From: Saprospiraceae bacterium
Lineage (GTDB): Bacteria > Bacteroidota > Bacteroidia > Chitinophagales > Saprospiraceae
Reading direction: 5' to 3'
NCBI GenBank assembly: GCA_029252685.1
Contig: JAQXAY010000030.1
Coordinates: 1 to 37,962 of the forward strand
DNA length: 37,962 nucleotides
The notes below the pieces were generated by a model. That model saw nothing but the letters and a program-made list of their open reading frames with translations. It searched no databases and was not told where the DNA came from. Within the stretch, counting starts at the first letter, position 1. Each line of letters opens with the position of its first letter. Made by a program: the position numbers and the translations under genes. Shown here in pieces: positions 17,236 through 26,348 of the stretch.

Positions 17236-18042
17236 CTAAAAGACTCCTACAGCCTGTACATTAGGATTCTTCTTCAACGCATTCTCTATAAGTGTATGAT
17301 CAGACAGAATATCTGCCTTCTCACGACCTACAGCAACTGTGTGTTCAAAGTGGGCGGATGGTTTAAGATCCTTAGTAATAATAGTCCATCCATCTTCAGC
17401 ATGACCTATTGTGCGCTTACCCATATTAATCATAGGTTCAATCGCTATAACAAGTCCTTCTTTGATCTTTGGTCCATTACCTTTACGGCCATAATTTGGC
17501 ACTTCTGGTGCTTCATGTAATGACCGACCAATACCATGTCCTACAAGCTCTCGCACAACGCCATAATTTCGCTCACGCTCTGCATAAGCTTGGACAGCAT
17601 GCCCGATATCTCCGATACGATTTCCCTCAACAGCCATTTCAATGGCTTTATAAAGGGAGGTATTGGTAGTTTTTAATAACTGAAGTACATCATCACTTAC
17701 CTCTCCTATCGGAAATGTATAGGCACTATCGCCGAAGAAATCATTCATAAAGACCCCACAATCTACAGATACAATATCTCCATCTTTAAATACTGTCTCG
17801 GTTGGAATACCATGAACAACTTGTTCATTGACAGATACACAAAGTGTTGCTGGAAAACCATTATATCCTTTAAACCCTGGAACGGCTCCATGATCTCTAA
17901 TAACAGTTTCTGCTACTTGATCAATCTCTAAACCGGTAATGCCTGGCTTTAATATACTACCCACTTCAGACAGAGCCTTGCAAACTAGCAAGCAACTTTG
18001 TCGAATCAATTCAATTTCTTCCTTGGTTTTGTAGTATACCAT
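17236..18042 (-). CDS. map: Type I methionine aminopeptidase
   Basis: MetAP removes the N-terminal Met from nascent proteins. Counting from the ATG at 18040-18042 (268 residues), all five metal ligands are in place: D94 and D105 ([18 protein letters not shown]), H169 (VGHGIG), E202 (AIEPMINMG) and E233 (HFEHTVAV). The substrate-binding His78 (VVHGIP) is also present. An ATG four codons earlier (18054) is possible, but homologues start with the MxYYKT sequence. It lies between secY and infA, as in many spc operons, here without adk. It ends with TAG. Confidence 0.95.
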   Translation of the reverse strand: MVYYKTKEEIELIRQSCLLVCKALSEVGSILKPGITGLEIDQVAETVIRDHGAVPGFKGYNGFPATLCVSVNEQVVHGIPTETVFKDGDIVSVDCGVFMNDFFGDSAYTFPIGEVSDDVLQLLKTTNTSLYKAIEMAVEGNRIGDIGHAVQAYAERERNYGVVRELVGHGIGRSLHEAPEVPNYGRKGNGPKIKEGLVIAIEPMINMGKRTIGHAEDGWTIITKDLKPSAHFEHTVAVGREKADILSDHTLIENALKKNPNVQAVGVF

Positions 18043-18065
18043 AAAACATTTCATTCAAAAATAAC

Positions 18066-18104
18066 CGCGTCACAAAGAAGTGTAAACACTTGCTCTCTGA
18101 CACG
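18066..18104 (-). other. Nested inverted repeat in the secY-map spacer
   Basis: AAGTGT (18078-18083) and ACACTT (18086-18091) form an inner inverted repeat. CGCGTCA (18066-18072) and TGACACG (18098-18104) form an outer arm with one mismatch. There is no T-run on the minus strand. It may be an RNA element; its function is unknown. Confidence 0.35.
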
Positions 18105-18138
18105 GATAAAATATATTGCTGAACGGAAAAGAATGTAA

Positions 18139-19503
18139 TTACATTCCTGCTCCTATATTCTGCATTCTTGATTGCTTTCCTTGAATTCTTCCTGACTTCA
18201 TAAGACCATCATAGTGCTTAAGAAGCAAGTAAGATTCAATTTGAGCCAAGGTATCAAGTACTACTGCAACAAGGATCAATAGAGACGTTCCTCCGAAGAA
18301 GATCGCAAAACCTTGGTTTACACCAGCCGCCACTGCAAAAGCAGGAAGGATAGCAATAAGTCCAAGGAAAACTGAACCTGGAAGTGTAATTCTTGATGTA
18401 ATCGTATCAATCAAATCAGCTGTAGGCTGACCTGGTTTAACACCCGGAATAAATGCGTTCATATTTTTCAAATAATCGGCATAATCCTTAGGGTTTACCA
18501 TTAAGGCTGTATAGATATATGTGAATCCTACAACCAAAAGGAAAGCAAGTACACTTGAAATAGCTGAGAAAGGATTTGACAACTGTGTGTATAAACCTCC
18601 TAACTCAGACCCATTGCTAATAAAATACTGTCCGATAGTAGCCGGAAGGAATAATATAGCTTGAGCAAAGATAATTGGCATTACACCAGCAGCATTCACT
18701 TTTAGTGGAATGAAATCTCTTTCATTTTGCATTTTCATGCCTGCAATATTTGATCCACGACCAGAGACTTGCTTTGCATACTGAACTGGAATCCTACGGA
18801 TACCTTGTACAATAAGTACAGTCACCATAACGATACCAAATAAAGCAGCTAATTCAAGAATCAGTACTAGGAATGTACCTGACTGAGCACCAATCTCAGC
18901 AGCAAAGGACTGCGGTAAAGAGGCGATGATACCTACTGTAATAAGTAGAGACACACCATTACCAATTCCTCTGTCTGTGATTCGCTCACCCAACCACATT
19001 GCAAATATTGTACCTGCAGAAAGTATGATTAGATTACAGATTGTAAAGATAGGCATACTAATAGTATCCATTACGAGTCCATCATTGCGGATCATACTAA
19101 GATACGCAGAACCTTGAAGGAATGTAATAGCTAATGTCAGTGCTCTAGTAATCTGCGTTAACTTCTTACGTCCAGTTTCACCATCTTTTTGAAGACGCTG
19201 GAAATAAGGCACTGCAAATCCCAACAACTGAATGATGATGGATGCAGTAATGTAAGGCATTATACCAAGAGCGAATACAGATGCAGAGTTGAATGCACCA
19301 CCTGTAAAGGTGTTGATCAAATCGAGAAGGTCTTTTGCACCTTCTGCAGCATCCTGCGTTTGAATCTTAGACGCATCTACACCAGGTAGTACGATAAAAG
19401 CTCCAAATCTGTAAACTGCTAGTAAGCCAATGGTCAGAAGAATACGCTTACGTAATTCTTCAATCTTCCATATGTTATTTAATGTACTTAAAAATCGTTT
19501 CAT
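18139..19503 (-). CDS. secY: Preprotein translocase subunit SecY
   Basis: SecY is the channel of the Sec translocon in the inner membrane. The 454-residue protein has about ten hydrophobic segments. It also carries SecY signatures: GIMPYITASIIIQLL (plug-side helix 2, about 81-95), QKDGETGRKKLTQITR, GIGNGVSLLI (helix 5), FANPKDYAD-like VNPKDYADYLKNMNAFIPG, and GTSLLILVAVVLDTLAQIE near the end. The C-terminus (GRIQGKQSRMQNIGAGM) is cytosolic. It follows rplO by 10 nt and precedes map. Confidence 0.98.
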   Translation of the reverse strand: MKRFLSTLNNIWKIEELRKRILLTIGLLAVYRFGAFIVLPGVDASKIQTQDAAEGAKDLLDLINTFTGGAFNSASVFALGIMPYITASIIIQLLGFAVPYFQRLQKDGETGRKKLTQITRALTLAITFLQGSAYLSMIRNDGLVMDTISMPIFTICNLIILSAGTIFAMWLGERITDRGIGNGVSLLITVGIIASLPQSFAAEIGAQSGTFLVLILELAALFGIVMVTVLIVQGIRRIPVQYAKQVSGRGSNIAGMKMQNERDFIPLKVNAAGVMPIIFAQAILFLPATIGQYFISNGSELGGLYTQLSNPFSAISSVLAFLLVVGFTYIYTALMVNPKDYADYLKNMNAFIPGVKPGQPTADLIDTITSRITLPGSVFLGLIAILPAFAVAAGVNQGFAIFFGGTSLLILVAVVLDTLAQIESYLLLKHYDGLMKSGRIQGKQSRMQNIGAGM

Positions 19504-19513
19504 TAGAGGTCAG

Positions 19514-19960
19514 TTATACTAGGTTAACACTACCGCCTTTTGCTTCAACGGCTTCTTTTGCTGAATTAGAGGCAGCGTGAACACTGATCGTAAGAGCCGT
19601 ATTCAATTCCCCCGTAGCCAACAACTTCACTCTATCGGTTTTTCTCACTACATTAAGTTCAACAAGCTTCTCTATATCGAAGTTTGTAATATTATGCTTT
19701 GCTGCAAGAGTCTCAAGTCTCCCAATGTTTAGAGCAACATACTCTACACGTGTTGGGTTTTTGAAACCTCTCTTAGGCAAACGCATTTGAAGAGCCATCT
19801 GTCCACCTTCAAAGTGGCGCTTACGGCTATATCCAGAACGGGATTTTTGTCCCTTATGTCCACGAGTGGCAGTACCACCTCTAGTAGATCCTTGCCCTCG
19901 AGCAATTCTCTTTCCAGATTTCACTGAACCTTTAGCTGGTTTTAAATTATGCAGTTCCAT
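19514..19960 (-). CDS. rplO: 50S ribosomal protein L15
   Basis: The 148-residue protein is L15: MELHNLKPAKGSVKSGKRIA, the Gly/Arg-rich GQGSTRGGTATRGHKGQKSR, FEGGQMALQMRLPKRGFKN (about 50-68), then the globular C-terminal half. The extended N-terminal arm reaches into 23S rRNA. It stands in the usual rpmD-rplO-secY order. Confidence 0.97.
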   Translation of the reverse strand: MELHNLKPAKGSVKSGKRIARGQGSTRGGTATRGHKGQKSRSGYSRKRHFEGGQMALQMRLPKRGFKNPTRVEYVALNIGRLETLAAKHNITNFDIEKLVELNVVRKTDRVKLLATGELNTALTISVHAASNSAKEAVEAKGGSVNLV

Positions 19961-19998
19961 ATCTACAAAATTTTCAAATTCAAATAATTGAAAAAATG

Positions 19999-20178
19999 TT
20001 AAGCCTCTTCAACTTTCACTAAATGGCTTATTTTATTAATCATCCCCATAATTTGAGGAGTGGCTTCGTGCTCGACAGTTTGATTCATCTTGCGAAGACC
20101 TAGTGCTTGAATGGTTGCCTTTTGCTTAGCAGGGCGACCGATGACACTTTTTATTTTAGTTACGCGAACTTTTCCCAT
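19999..20178 (-). CDS. rpmD: 50S ribosomal protein L30
   Basis: A 59-residue frame runs from the ATG at 20176-20178 to TAA at 19999-20001. It reads [20 protein letters not shown], then [18 protein letters not shown] and a short C-terminal helix/strand ending VKVEEA. This is the complete L30 pattern, and the gene is in its expected slot between rpsE and rplO. L30 is a small 23S rRNA-binding protein on the 50S surface. Confidence 0.96.
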   Translation of the reverse strand: MGKVRVTKIKSVIGRPAKQKATIQALGLRKMNQTVEHEATPQIMGMINKISHLVKVEEA

Positions 20179-20216
20179 TTCTTATAAATTTTGACCGCTC
20201 AAAATAGCAGTAATTT

Positions 20217-20735
20217 TTAACCATTGAAAAGTTTATCCATAGAAATTCCTCTTTGCTTAGCAATATCTCTTGGACTACGTAGTTTTTTCAAAGCATCAAT
20301 TGTAGCCTTCACTACATTGTGTGGGTTTGAAGACCCTTGAGACTTTGCCAAAACATTCTGTACACCTGCGATTTCTAGAACTGCACGCATACCACCACCA
20401 GCGATAACACCTGTACCATCAGAAGCTGGCTTGATCAATACGCGACCTGCGTCGTATTTACCTAACTGCTCATGAGGAATAGTACCATTGATAAGAGGGA
20501 ACTTTACAAGATTCTTCTTTGCTTCATCAACTGCTTTAGAAATAGCTTCAGATACATCTCTAGCTTTTCCAAGACCGTGACCTACAGATCCTTTACCATC
20601 ACCAACAACAACGATTGCTGCGAAGCTGAAGGTACGACCACCCTTTGTCACTTTAGCTACACGGTTAAGCTTTACTAGCTTTTCCTTCAGCTCAGACTCA
20701 GTGGATTTTACTCTATTATTCGTTTTCTTTGCCAT
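20217..20735 (-). CDS. rpsE: 30S ribosomal protein S5
   Basis: The 172-residue protein has the S5 double-stranded RNA-binding domain ([40 protein letters not shown]) and the C-terminal fold ([58 protein letters not shown]). S5 acts in decoding accuracy and helps clamp mRNA. It is followed by rpmD 38 nt later. Confidence 0.98.
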   Translation of the reverse strand: MAKKTNNRVKSTESELKEKLVKLNRVAKVTKGGRTFSFAAIVVVGDGKGSVGHGLGKARDVSEAISKAVDEAKKNLVKFPLINGTIPHEQLGKYDAGRVLIKPASDGTGVIAGGGMRAVLEIAGVQNVLAKSQGSSNPHNVVKATIDALKKLRSPRDIAKQRGISMDKLFNG

Positions 20736-20754
20736 TTTCGACTCGATTTATGAA

Positions 20755-21105
20755 TTAGAACTGAAGACCACCTTCACGCGCCCCGTCAGCCAAAGCTTTA
20801 ACTCGACCGTGGTAAAGGTAACCGCTACGATCGAATTTAACTTTAGTAATATTTTTTGCAATAGCGCGCTCAGCGATAAGTTTACCTACCTGAGCTGCAG
20901 CATCAGTCTTAATTTTAGCATCAACAGTTCCTTCTTTTGAAGAAGCTGAAGCTAAAGTTGTACCATTTAAGTCATCTATCAACTGGCAATAGATAGCTTT
21001 GTTGCTACGAAAAACACTAATACGAGGACAAGTTTCTGTCCCTTTGATATTCTTTTTAACGCGCAAGTGAATTTTCTTCCTTCTTGCTCCTTTAGTTAAT
21101 TTCAT
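20755..21105 (-). CDS. rplR: 50S ribosomal protein L18
   Basis: The 116-residue protein is L18: [16 protein letters not shown] near the start, [27 protein letters not shown], and the C-terminal [20 protein letters not shown] followed by ARE-GGLQF. It binds 5S rRNA in the central protuberance with L5. It follows rplF after an 86-nt spacer containing a nested hairpin. Confidence 0.98.
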   Translation of the reverse strand: MKLTKGARRKKIHLRVKKNIKGTETCPRISVFRSNKAIYCQLIDDLNGTTLASASSKEGTVDAKIKTDAAAQVGKLIAERAIAKNITKVKFDRSGYLYHGRVKALADGAREGGLQF

Positions 21106-21119
21106 AATATTTAAGTTTT

Positions 21120-21161
21120 GGCCTTAGTGAAAGAGTTTTGAACAAAACCAAACCCAAGGCC
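21120..21161 (-). promoter_or_regulatory. Nested hairpins between rplF and rplR
   Basis: GGCCTT (21120-21125) pairs with AAGGCC (21156-21161), enclosing a second perfect stem GTTTTG (21135-21140) / CAAAAC (21143-21148). No U-tract follows on the minus-strand RNA. The structure may control translation or processing between the two genes; that is inference. Confidence 0.4.
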
Positions 21162-21191
21162 CTACTAAATGAAATCTTAATTAATTTATAA

Positions 21192-21746
21192 TTACTTGGC
21201 AGCAGTCTTACCTGCTTTACGACGTACTTGCTCACCAACAAAGCGAATACCTTTACCTTTATAAGGTTCAGGGCTTCTAAATGCTCTGATCTTTGCAGCA
21301 ATTTCACCAATCAGTTCTTTGTCAGCACTTTCAAGAATTACTTTTGGATTTTGACCTCTTTCAGAGACCGTTACAACCTTTACTTCTGCTGGTACAGCAA
21401 AGAAGATAGGGTGAGAATATCCAAGTGTAAGTTCTAGAAGTTGACCCTGATTTGATGCACGATAACCGACACCGACAAGTTCTAATTCTTTTTTAAACCC
21501 AGAATAAACACCTTCCACCATGTTGGCGATCAATGAACGGTAAAGACCGTGCATTGCTTTGTGGCGTTTTTGTTCTGTAGGGCGTTTTACTGTCAATACA
21601 CCTTCTGCAATTTCCACAGATAGATCAACATTAATCTGCTGTGTTAAAGTTGCATTCTTTCCTTTTACAGTTACCAGATTACGATCTGAAACTGTAATCT
21701 CAACTCCTGCTGGTATATTGATAGGTGCTTTTCCAATACGAGACAT
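21192..21746 (-). CDS. rplF: 50S ribosomal protein L6
   Basis: The 184-residue protein is L6: MSRIGKAPINIPAGVEI at the start, HGLYRSLIANMVEGVYSGFK (about 65-84), LELVGVGYRASNQG, LTLGYSHPI, and the C-terminal RSPEPYKGKGIRFVGEQVRRK with KAGKT. It has the two L6 repeats and binds 23S rRNA near the sarcin-ricin loop where GTPase factors dock. It sits between rpsH and rplR. Confidence 0.98.
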   Translation of the reverse strand: MSRIGKAPINIPAGVEITVSDRNLVTVKGKNATLTQQINVDLSVEIAEGVLTVKRPTEQKRHKAMHGLYRSLIANMVEGVYSGFKKELELVGVGYRASNQGQLLELTLGYSHPIFFAVPAEVKVVTVSERGQNPKVILESADKELIGEIAAKIRAFRSPEPYKGKGIRFVGEQVRRKAGKTAAK

Positions 21747-21804
21747 GACCTATTATTTTATTATTTAAACAAAAATCAGCTTTCTTGCGCAAACAAAAAA
21801 GCTA

Positions 21805-22206
21805 TTAATATACGTAACAAAGTACTTCACCTCCTACGTTAAGAGACCGAGCTTGTTTTTCTGTCATTACACCTCTAGATGTAGAGACAAGTGCAATACC
21901 CAAACCATTGATAACGCGAGGTAAATCATTTGCTTTTCTATACTGACGCAAACCAGGCTTTGAAACACGCTCTAATTTGCGAATAACAGGCGTATTATTG
22001 GAATCGTACTTAAGAGCGATTCTGATCACGTGTTGAGCATTCTCATTAGTATCAAATTTGTACTTGAGAATGTAACCCTGATCATAGAGAATCTCTGTGA
22101 TCGCTTTTTTTAATTTTGAGGAAGGAATGACTACCATCTTATGGCTAGCCATTTGTGCATTTCTGATACGAGTCAGAAAATCTGCAATTGGATCTGTTAC
22201 AATCAT
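21805..22206 (-). CDS. rpsH: 30S ribosomal protein S8
   Basis: The 133-residue protein is S8: MIVTDPIADFLTRIRNAQMA, then VVIPSSKLKKAITEILYDQG, RVSKPGLRQYRKANDLPRVI and the C-terminal GIALVSTSRGVMTEKQARSL with GGEVLCYVY. S8 is a primary 16S rRNA binder of the central domain, and in E. coli it represses the spc operon. The upstream spacer toward rpsN has an 8-bp long-range inverted repeat (TTAATTAG at 22208-22215 with CTAATTAA at 22281-22288). Confidence 0.98.
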   Translation of the reverse strand: MIVTDPIADFLTRIRNAQMASHKMVVIPSSKLKKAITEILYDQGYILKYKFDTNENAQHVIRIALKYDSNNTPVIRKLERVSKPGLRQYRKANDLPRVINGLGIALVSTSRGVMTEKQARSLNVGGEVLCYVY

Positions 22207-22291
22207 CTTAATTAGTTTAGAGTTCAGACATTATGTGTGAAACAGGTACCGTAATCGATAACCCTAAACACCCAACTTATCTAATTAATAA

Positions 22292-22561
22292 TTACCAACT
22301 TGCCTTGGTAATACCTGGAATTTTTCCTGCAAGAGCCAAATCTCTGAATTGAACTCTACAGATTCCAAATCTTCGCATATATCCTTTAGGACGACCCGTT
22401 AATTTACAACGGTTATGCAAACGAACTGGTGATGAATTCTTTGGAAGTTTATCCAAACCATCATAATCACCAGCTTCTTTTAGTGCTTTACGCTTTTCAG
22501 CATACTTGGCAACCATCTTGGCACGCTTAACTTCACGTGCAATAACTGATTTTCTAGCCAT
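22292..22561 (-). CDS. rpsN: 30S ribosomal protein S14, zinc-free form
   Basis: The 89-residue protein is S14: [20 protein letters not shown], then the C-terminal [20 protein letters not shown] followed by VQFRDLA and [11 protein letters not shown]. Only two of the four zinc-ribbon cysteines (C52, C68) are present; the others are T55 and Q71, so it should not bind zinc in the usual way. Its length fits the 89-residue C-minus class. It follows rplE by 24 nt. Confidence 0.97.
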   Translation of the reverse strand: MARKSVIAREVKRAKMVAKYAEKRKALKEAGDYDGLDKLPKNSSPVRLHNRCKLTGRPKGYMRRFGICRVQFRDLALAGKIPGITKASW

Positions 22562-22585
22562 TGTTAGCTTATTTAAAGATTAAAA

Positions 22586-23140
22586 TTATCGTTGATTCTT
22601 GAATGGAAGACCAATAGCCTTCAACAATTCAAGTGCTTCAGCATCAGTATTAGCGGAAGTAACAAAGGTAATATCCATACCTGTGATCTTATTCACCTTA
22701 TCAATATTGATTTCAGGGAAAATGATCTGCTCAGTAACACCCATAGAGTAATTACCTCTTCCATCAAAACTTTTATCATTGATACCTCTAAAGTCACGTA
22801 CTCGTGGAAGAGATACTGAGATCAAACGATCCAAGAATTCCCACATACGCTCATTTCTCAAGGTAACACGAGCACCGATGGTCATACCATCACGAAGTTT
22901 GAAGTTCGATACTGATTTCTTAGCCTTAGTAGGCACAGCCTTCTGACCAGTGATCATAGACATCTCGTTCAAAGCATGCTCCGCTAACTTCTTATCTTGA
23001 GTAGCTGCTCCAACTCCTTGGTTCAAGCAAACTTTCTCAATACGAGGAATCTGCATTACAGACTTATACTGGAATTTCTCCATCAAAGCCTTCTTTACCT
23101 CTTCTTCATATTTGACTCTAAGTCTTGGTTGATTACTCAT
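22586..23140 (-). CDS. rplE: 50S ribosomal protein L5
   Basis: The 184-residue protein is L5: [19 protein letters not shown] (about 31-49), [59 protein letters not shown] and [19 protein letters not shown]. It binds 5S rRNA and contacts the P-site tRNA elbow. Its ATG overlaps the rplX stop by one base (TAATG), which implies translational coupling. Confidence 0.98.
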   Translation of the reverse strand: MSNQPRLRVKYEEEVKKALMEKFQYKSVMQIPRIEKVCLNQGVGAATQDKKLAEHALNEMSMITGQKAVPTKAKKSVSNFKLRDGMTIGARVTLRNERMWEFLDRLISVSLPRVRDFRGINDKSFDGRGNYSMGVTEQIIFPEINIDKVNKITGMDITFVTSANTDAEALELLKAIGLPFKNQR

Positions 23141-23478
23141 TACTTAATAATTTCTCCAGATTTTTTAGAATAACGTACCATCTTGCCGTCTTCTTCTCTG
23201 CGACCAACACGAGTTGGTTTACCAGATTTAGGATCAACAAGCATCAGATTTGAAATATGAATAGGAGCTGGCGTTTCTGTGATACCACCTGGGTTATCAT
23301 TTGTCGCCTTTAGGTGCTTCTTCACCATATTTGTATCTGCTACAATTGCGCGATTTTCAGAAGTGAATACTTCTAACACCTCACGAACGGTGTCTCCCTT
23401 ACTTGCACCCGTTACAACGATGACTTGGTCACCCTTTTTAATGTGCAATTTTGGTGCGAATCTGCTTTTTTTCGACAT
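23140..23478 (-). CDS. rplX: 50S ribosomal protein L24
   Basis: The 112-residue protein has the L24/KOW pattern: [20 protein letters not shown] (11-30), [40 protein letters not shown] and [21 protein letters not shown]24 starts 50S assembly by binding domain I of 23S rRNA. Its stop overlaps the rplE start by one base. Confidence 0.98.
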   Translation of the reverse strand: MSKKSRFAPKLHIKKGDQVIVVTGASKGDTVREVLEVFTSENRAIVADTNMVKKHLKATNDNPGGITETPAPIHISNLMLVDPKSGKPTRVGRREEDGKMVRYSKKSGEIIK

Positions 23479-23521
23479 AGCTATAGTTCTTTACAACCTG
23501 AACTTAGGTCCAAGTTAATAA

Positions 23522-23890
23522 TTACAATACTTCAGGAGCTAATGAAACGATTCTCATGTAATCGCGGTCACGTAGCTCACGAGCTACAGGTCCGAAAATA
23601 CGAGACCCTCTAGGCTCTTCACTTGCATTCAATAGCACCACTGCATTATCATCGAATCGGATGTAAGTACCATCCTTACGACGAATTTCTTTTTTAGTAC
23701 GCACTACAACTGCTTTGGTAACTGTTCCTTTCTTAACGTTACCGCCAGGAGAAGCTTCCTTTACTGTTACAACGATTTGATCACCGATAGACGCGTAACG
23801 ACGCTTACTACCTCCCAAAACTTTGATACAAAGGACTTCTTTTGCCCCAGAGTTGTCTGCTACTTTTAATCTTGATTCCTGCTGGATCAT
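23522..23890 (-). CDS. rplN: 50S ribosomal protein L14
   Basis: The 122-residue protein is L14 from end to end: [100 protein letters not shown]. It lies at the subunit interface and forms bridge B8. The spacer from rpsQ contains a perfect GCTGG-caaa-CCAGC hairpin (23911-23924) just before this gene. Confidence 0.98.
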   Translation of the reverse strand: MIQQESRLKVADNSGAKEVLCIKVLGGSKRRYASIGDQIVVTVKEASPGGNVKKGTVTKAVVVRTKKEIRRKDGTYIRFDDNAVVLLNASEEPRGSRIFGPVARELRDRDYMRIVSLAPEVL

Positions 23891-23936
23891 AACTTTTCAA
23901 TTTATCGATCGCTGGCAAACCAGCAATAGAATATGA

Positions 23937-24200
23937 TTATTTAGCTCTTTCTATGATTTCAACCAATCTCCAACGCTTGTTCTTAGACATTGGACGTGTT
24001 TCCATGATACGAACTAGATCGCCAACATTACAATCGTTGTTAGCGTCGTGCGCCATGAATTTTTTGGTCTTCTTTACAAACTTACCATAGATAGGGTGAC
24101 GAAGACGACGCTCAACTTGCACGCTGATCGACTTCTCCATAGCATTGCTCACCACAGTACCTACACGAGTTTTACGCAAATTTCTTTGTACTTCCATCAT
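23937..24200 (-). CDS. rpsQ: 30S ribosomal protein S17
   Basis: The 87-residue OB-fold protein is S17: [20 protein letters not shown] (6-25), [40 protein letters not shown] and the terminal [12 protein letters not shown]17 binds 16S rRNA early in 30S assembly. There are two adjacent ATG codons at the start (24200 and 24197); either could be used. Confidence 0.97.
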   Translation of the reverse strand: MMEVQRNLRKTRVGTVVSNAMEKSISVQVERRLRHPIYGKFVKKTKKFMAHDANNDCNVGDLVRIMETRPMSKNKRWRLVEIIERAK

Positions 24201-24243
24201 AAATGGTTTAAGAACTGGACTAGGCCAGCTCTGATAATTTTAT

Positions 24244-24507
24244 TTATTTGCCTTTCTTTCTTCTAAAACGGATCTTTGAACGACCTGCCAGTTCTTCTGC
24301 AGTCATCTGCGCGATCTCACGACCACGGATTTCTGTGTTTAAACGAGCTATGTCATGTCTAAGCTCCTTCAGTGAAAGAGGATTCTCAAGACCAGTTACC
24401 GCGTGGTCAAAACAAAGCTGCTTATACTCATTTTCCTTGTTCACCAACTCGTTCTTCAAGTCTTCGCTTGAAAAATCCTTGTACTCTAAAGATTTCTTGC
24501 TTGCCAT
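24244..24507 (-). CDS. rpmC: 50S ribosomal protein L29 with extended ends
   Basis: The core matches L29: FSSEDLKNELVNKENEYKQL (12-31), CFDHAVTGLENPLSLKELRH, and IARLNTEIRGREIA. L29 lies at the tunnel exit, where chaperones and SRP dock. At 87 residues it is about 20 longer than usual. The excess is a short N-terminal extension and a basic C-terminal tail (ELAGRSKIRFRRKKGK, 72-87). It is in its normal place between rplP and rpsQ. Confidence 0.94.
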   Translation of the reverse strand: MASKKSLEYKDFSSEDLKNELVNKENEYKQLCFDHAVTGLENPLSLKELRHDIARLNTEIRGREIAQMTAEELAGRSKIRFRRKKGK

Positions 24508-24534
24508 TACCTTTCGACGTTAATGGTTAAAAAA

Positions 24535-24957
24535 TTATTGTTCTACGTAGTCAGGTCGCACAGAAACCTTCGTCATTACAGGTAACTTTTGCGCGGCCAA
24601 ACGCAATGCCTCCATTGCTACTTCTTTTGGCACACCATCAAGCTCAAACATAACACGTCCTGGCTTTACAAGCGCTACCCAATGATCCAATGCACCCTTA
24701 CCTTTACCCATACGAACCTCTGCGGGCTTCGATGTGATCGGCTTATCTGGGAAAATTCGGATCCAAACCTTTCCTTCCCTCTTCATATAACGGGTCATCG
24801 CGATACGAGCAGACTCTAGCTGACGACTTGTGATACGTCCTTGCGTAGTGGCCTTCAATCCAAAGCTACCGAAAGACACCTTACTTCCTTTATATGCAAG
24901 TCCAGTGTTTCTTCCTTTATGTTGCTTACGATATTTCGTCCTTTTCGGCTGTAACAT
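24535..24957 (-). CDS. rplP: 50S ribosomal protein L16
   Basis: I start L16 at the ATG at 24955-24957, giving 140 residues beginning [19 protein letters not shown], the family start. The frame stays open 18 codons further upstream, but that part is not conserved sequence. Other signatures are [60 protein letters not shown] and [21 protein letters not shown]16 organises the A-site side of the 50S. It is separated from rpsC by an unusually long 176-nt spacer carrying a promoter. Confidence 0.98.
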   Translation of the reverse strand: MLQPKRTKYRKQHKGRNTGLAYKGSKVSFGSFGLKATTQGRITSRQLESARIAMTRYMKREGKVWIRIFPDKPITSKPAEVRMGKGKGALDHWVALVKPGRVMFELDGVPKEVAMEALRLAAQKLPVMTKVSVRPDYVEQ

Positions 24958-25061
24958 TATTAAAACTATTTGTAAGTAGCACCCAAAACAGGTACCACCA
25001 GTTGTTAACAATCAACAACACTCTTCAGTCAGTGCTTACACACCTATCCTAAAAAGCGAGG

Positions 25062-25093
25062 CAAAGGTACATTATTTTTTCGGAAATAAACAA
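25062..25093 (-). promoter_or_regulatory. Internal promoter before rplP
   Basis: On the minus strand, TTG (25091-25093) is followed after 21 nt by TACCTTTG (25062-25069), a full match to the Bacteroidota TTG / TAnnTTTG consensus. The same -7 octamer is used by the rpsL promoter. It would yield a leader of about 100 nt before rplP and would split the cluster into at least two transcription units. Confidence 0.6.
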
Positions 25094-25133
25094 TTTCCTT
25101 TGCCTAAAATATTGACAGTGAAACTAAAAGCTA

Positions 25134-25892
25134 TTAAGAGTTATTCTGCTGTCTCCCAGTTCTTCTATTACCACCGCCACGACGAGCATCTCTACGACCA
25201 CCGCCGCCTCTACGACCGCCTTTATCTTTCTTAAGATCAAAGCCAGCATTTGGAGAAAGATCTCTCTTACCAAGTATTTCTCCTTTACAGATCCACACTT
25301 TGATACCGATCTTACCGTATACCGTTTGAGCTTCAACTAAAGCGTAATCGATGTCAGCTCTGAATGTATGCAAAGGTGTTCTACCTTCTTTGTACTCTTC
25401 AGAACGAGCCATCTCAGCGCCATTCAAACGACCACCGATACGAACTTTGATACCTTCGGCACCTGCGCGTATTGATGACTGAATAGCCATTTTAATAGCT
25501 CTACGATAATTAATTCTACCTTCAATTTGTTGAGCGATACTTTCGCCCACAATCGTTGCATCAAGCTCCGGCTTACGGATTTCTAGGATGTTAATTTGAA
25601 CATCCATTCCTGAAAGCTTTTTAAGCTCTTCGCGGATACGATCAACTTCTTGACCGCCTTTACCGATGATAATACCCGGACGAGACGTCTGGATAGTAAC
25701 GGTAACGCGTTTAAGAGTACGCTCGATTACTATGCGAGCGATACCACCCTTACGGATACGTGCTTTAAGGTATTTTCTGATTTTTTCATCTTCAACTACC
25801 TTATCACCGAAGTTTTTACCTCCGTACCAGTTGGACTCCCATCCTCGGATGATACCCAAACGATTACCAATTGGATTCGTCTTTTGACCCAT
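25134..25892 (-). CDS. rpsC: 30S ribosomal protein S3 with Arg/Gly-rich tail
   Basis: The 252-residue protein has the S3 pattern: [20 protein letters not shown] at the start; the KH domain with [20 protein letters not shown] (about 71-90); and the C-terminal domain ([54 protein letters not shown]). S3 is at the mRNA entry channel and contributes to helicase activity. The last 30 or so residues (from about 221) are Arg/Gly-rich, with [14 protein letters not shown] and NRRTGR before QQNNS. Transcription of rplP resumes from a promoter downstream. Confidence 0.97.
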   Translation of the reverse strand: MGQKTNPIGNRLGIIRGWESNWYGGKNFGDKVVEDEKIRKYLKARIRKGGIARIVIERTLKRVTVTIQTSRPGIIIGKGGQEVDRIREELKKLSGMDVQINILEIRKPELDATIVGESIAQQIEGRINYRRAIKMAIQSSIRAGAEGIKVRIGGRLNGAEMARSEEYKEGRTPLHTFRADIDYALVEAQTVYGKIGIKVWICKGEILGKRDLSPNAGFDLKKDKGGRRGGGGRRDARRGGGNRRTGRQQNNS

Positions 25893-25967
25893 TGTTCCAA
25901 TTTAATTGTTTGATCAATTGAGACCTCGGCTAAGCCGTGGACCCAGTTTATTCAACTGTTAATAATT

Positions 25968-26348
25968 TTATTCTACAGTCTCTCCTTGCTCAGACGCTAA
26001 AGGCATACTGTTCTCAACCACGATTGTAACGTGATTAGTATGCTTGCGAATACGGTGCGCACGACCGTGAGGAGCAGGACGAAAACGTTTTAGCATTGTT
26101 CCTTGGTCAGAAAATGCAGTCTTAATAACAAGACCATAATTATCTGCACTATCGGCACTATCTAATTTGTTTTCCCAGTTAGCAACTGCAGAAAGGACTA
26201 ATTTTTCCAACCACACTGCTGCTTCCTTTTTAGTAAAGCGAAGAATATCTAAAGCTTCCTCTACTTCCTTTCCTCTGATGAGGTCTACTACCAATCGCAT
26301 CTTGCGTGCTGACATCGGACAGTTTCTAAGTTTAGCTACTGCTTCCAT
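25968..26348 (-). CDS. rplV: 50S ribosomal protein L22
   Basis: Starting at the ATG at 26346-26348 gives 126 residues; a TTG three codons upstream is unlikely. The signatures are AVAKLRNCPMSARKMRLVVD, LIRGKEVEEALDILRFTKKE, KLVLSAVANWENK and the tunnel-lining beta-hairpin with FRPAPHGRAHRIRKHTNHVT. L22 lines the exit tunnel at the constriction with L4. It is in its normal place between rpsS and rpsC. Confidence 0.97.
   Translation of the reverse strand: MEAVAKLRNCPMSARKMRLVVDLIRGKEVEEALDILRFTKKEAAVWLEKLVLSAVANWENKLDSADSADNYGLVIKTAFSDQGTMLKRFRPAPHGRAHRIRKHTNHVTIVVENSMPLASEQGETVE

Noticed and set aside
17083-17520. Plus-strand open frame of about 145 codons over infA and map
   Set aside because: It is antisense to conserved genes, and its composition is that of a reverse-strand shadow.
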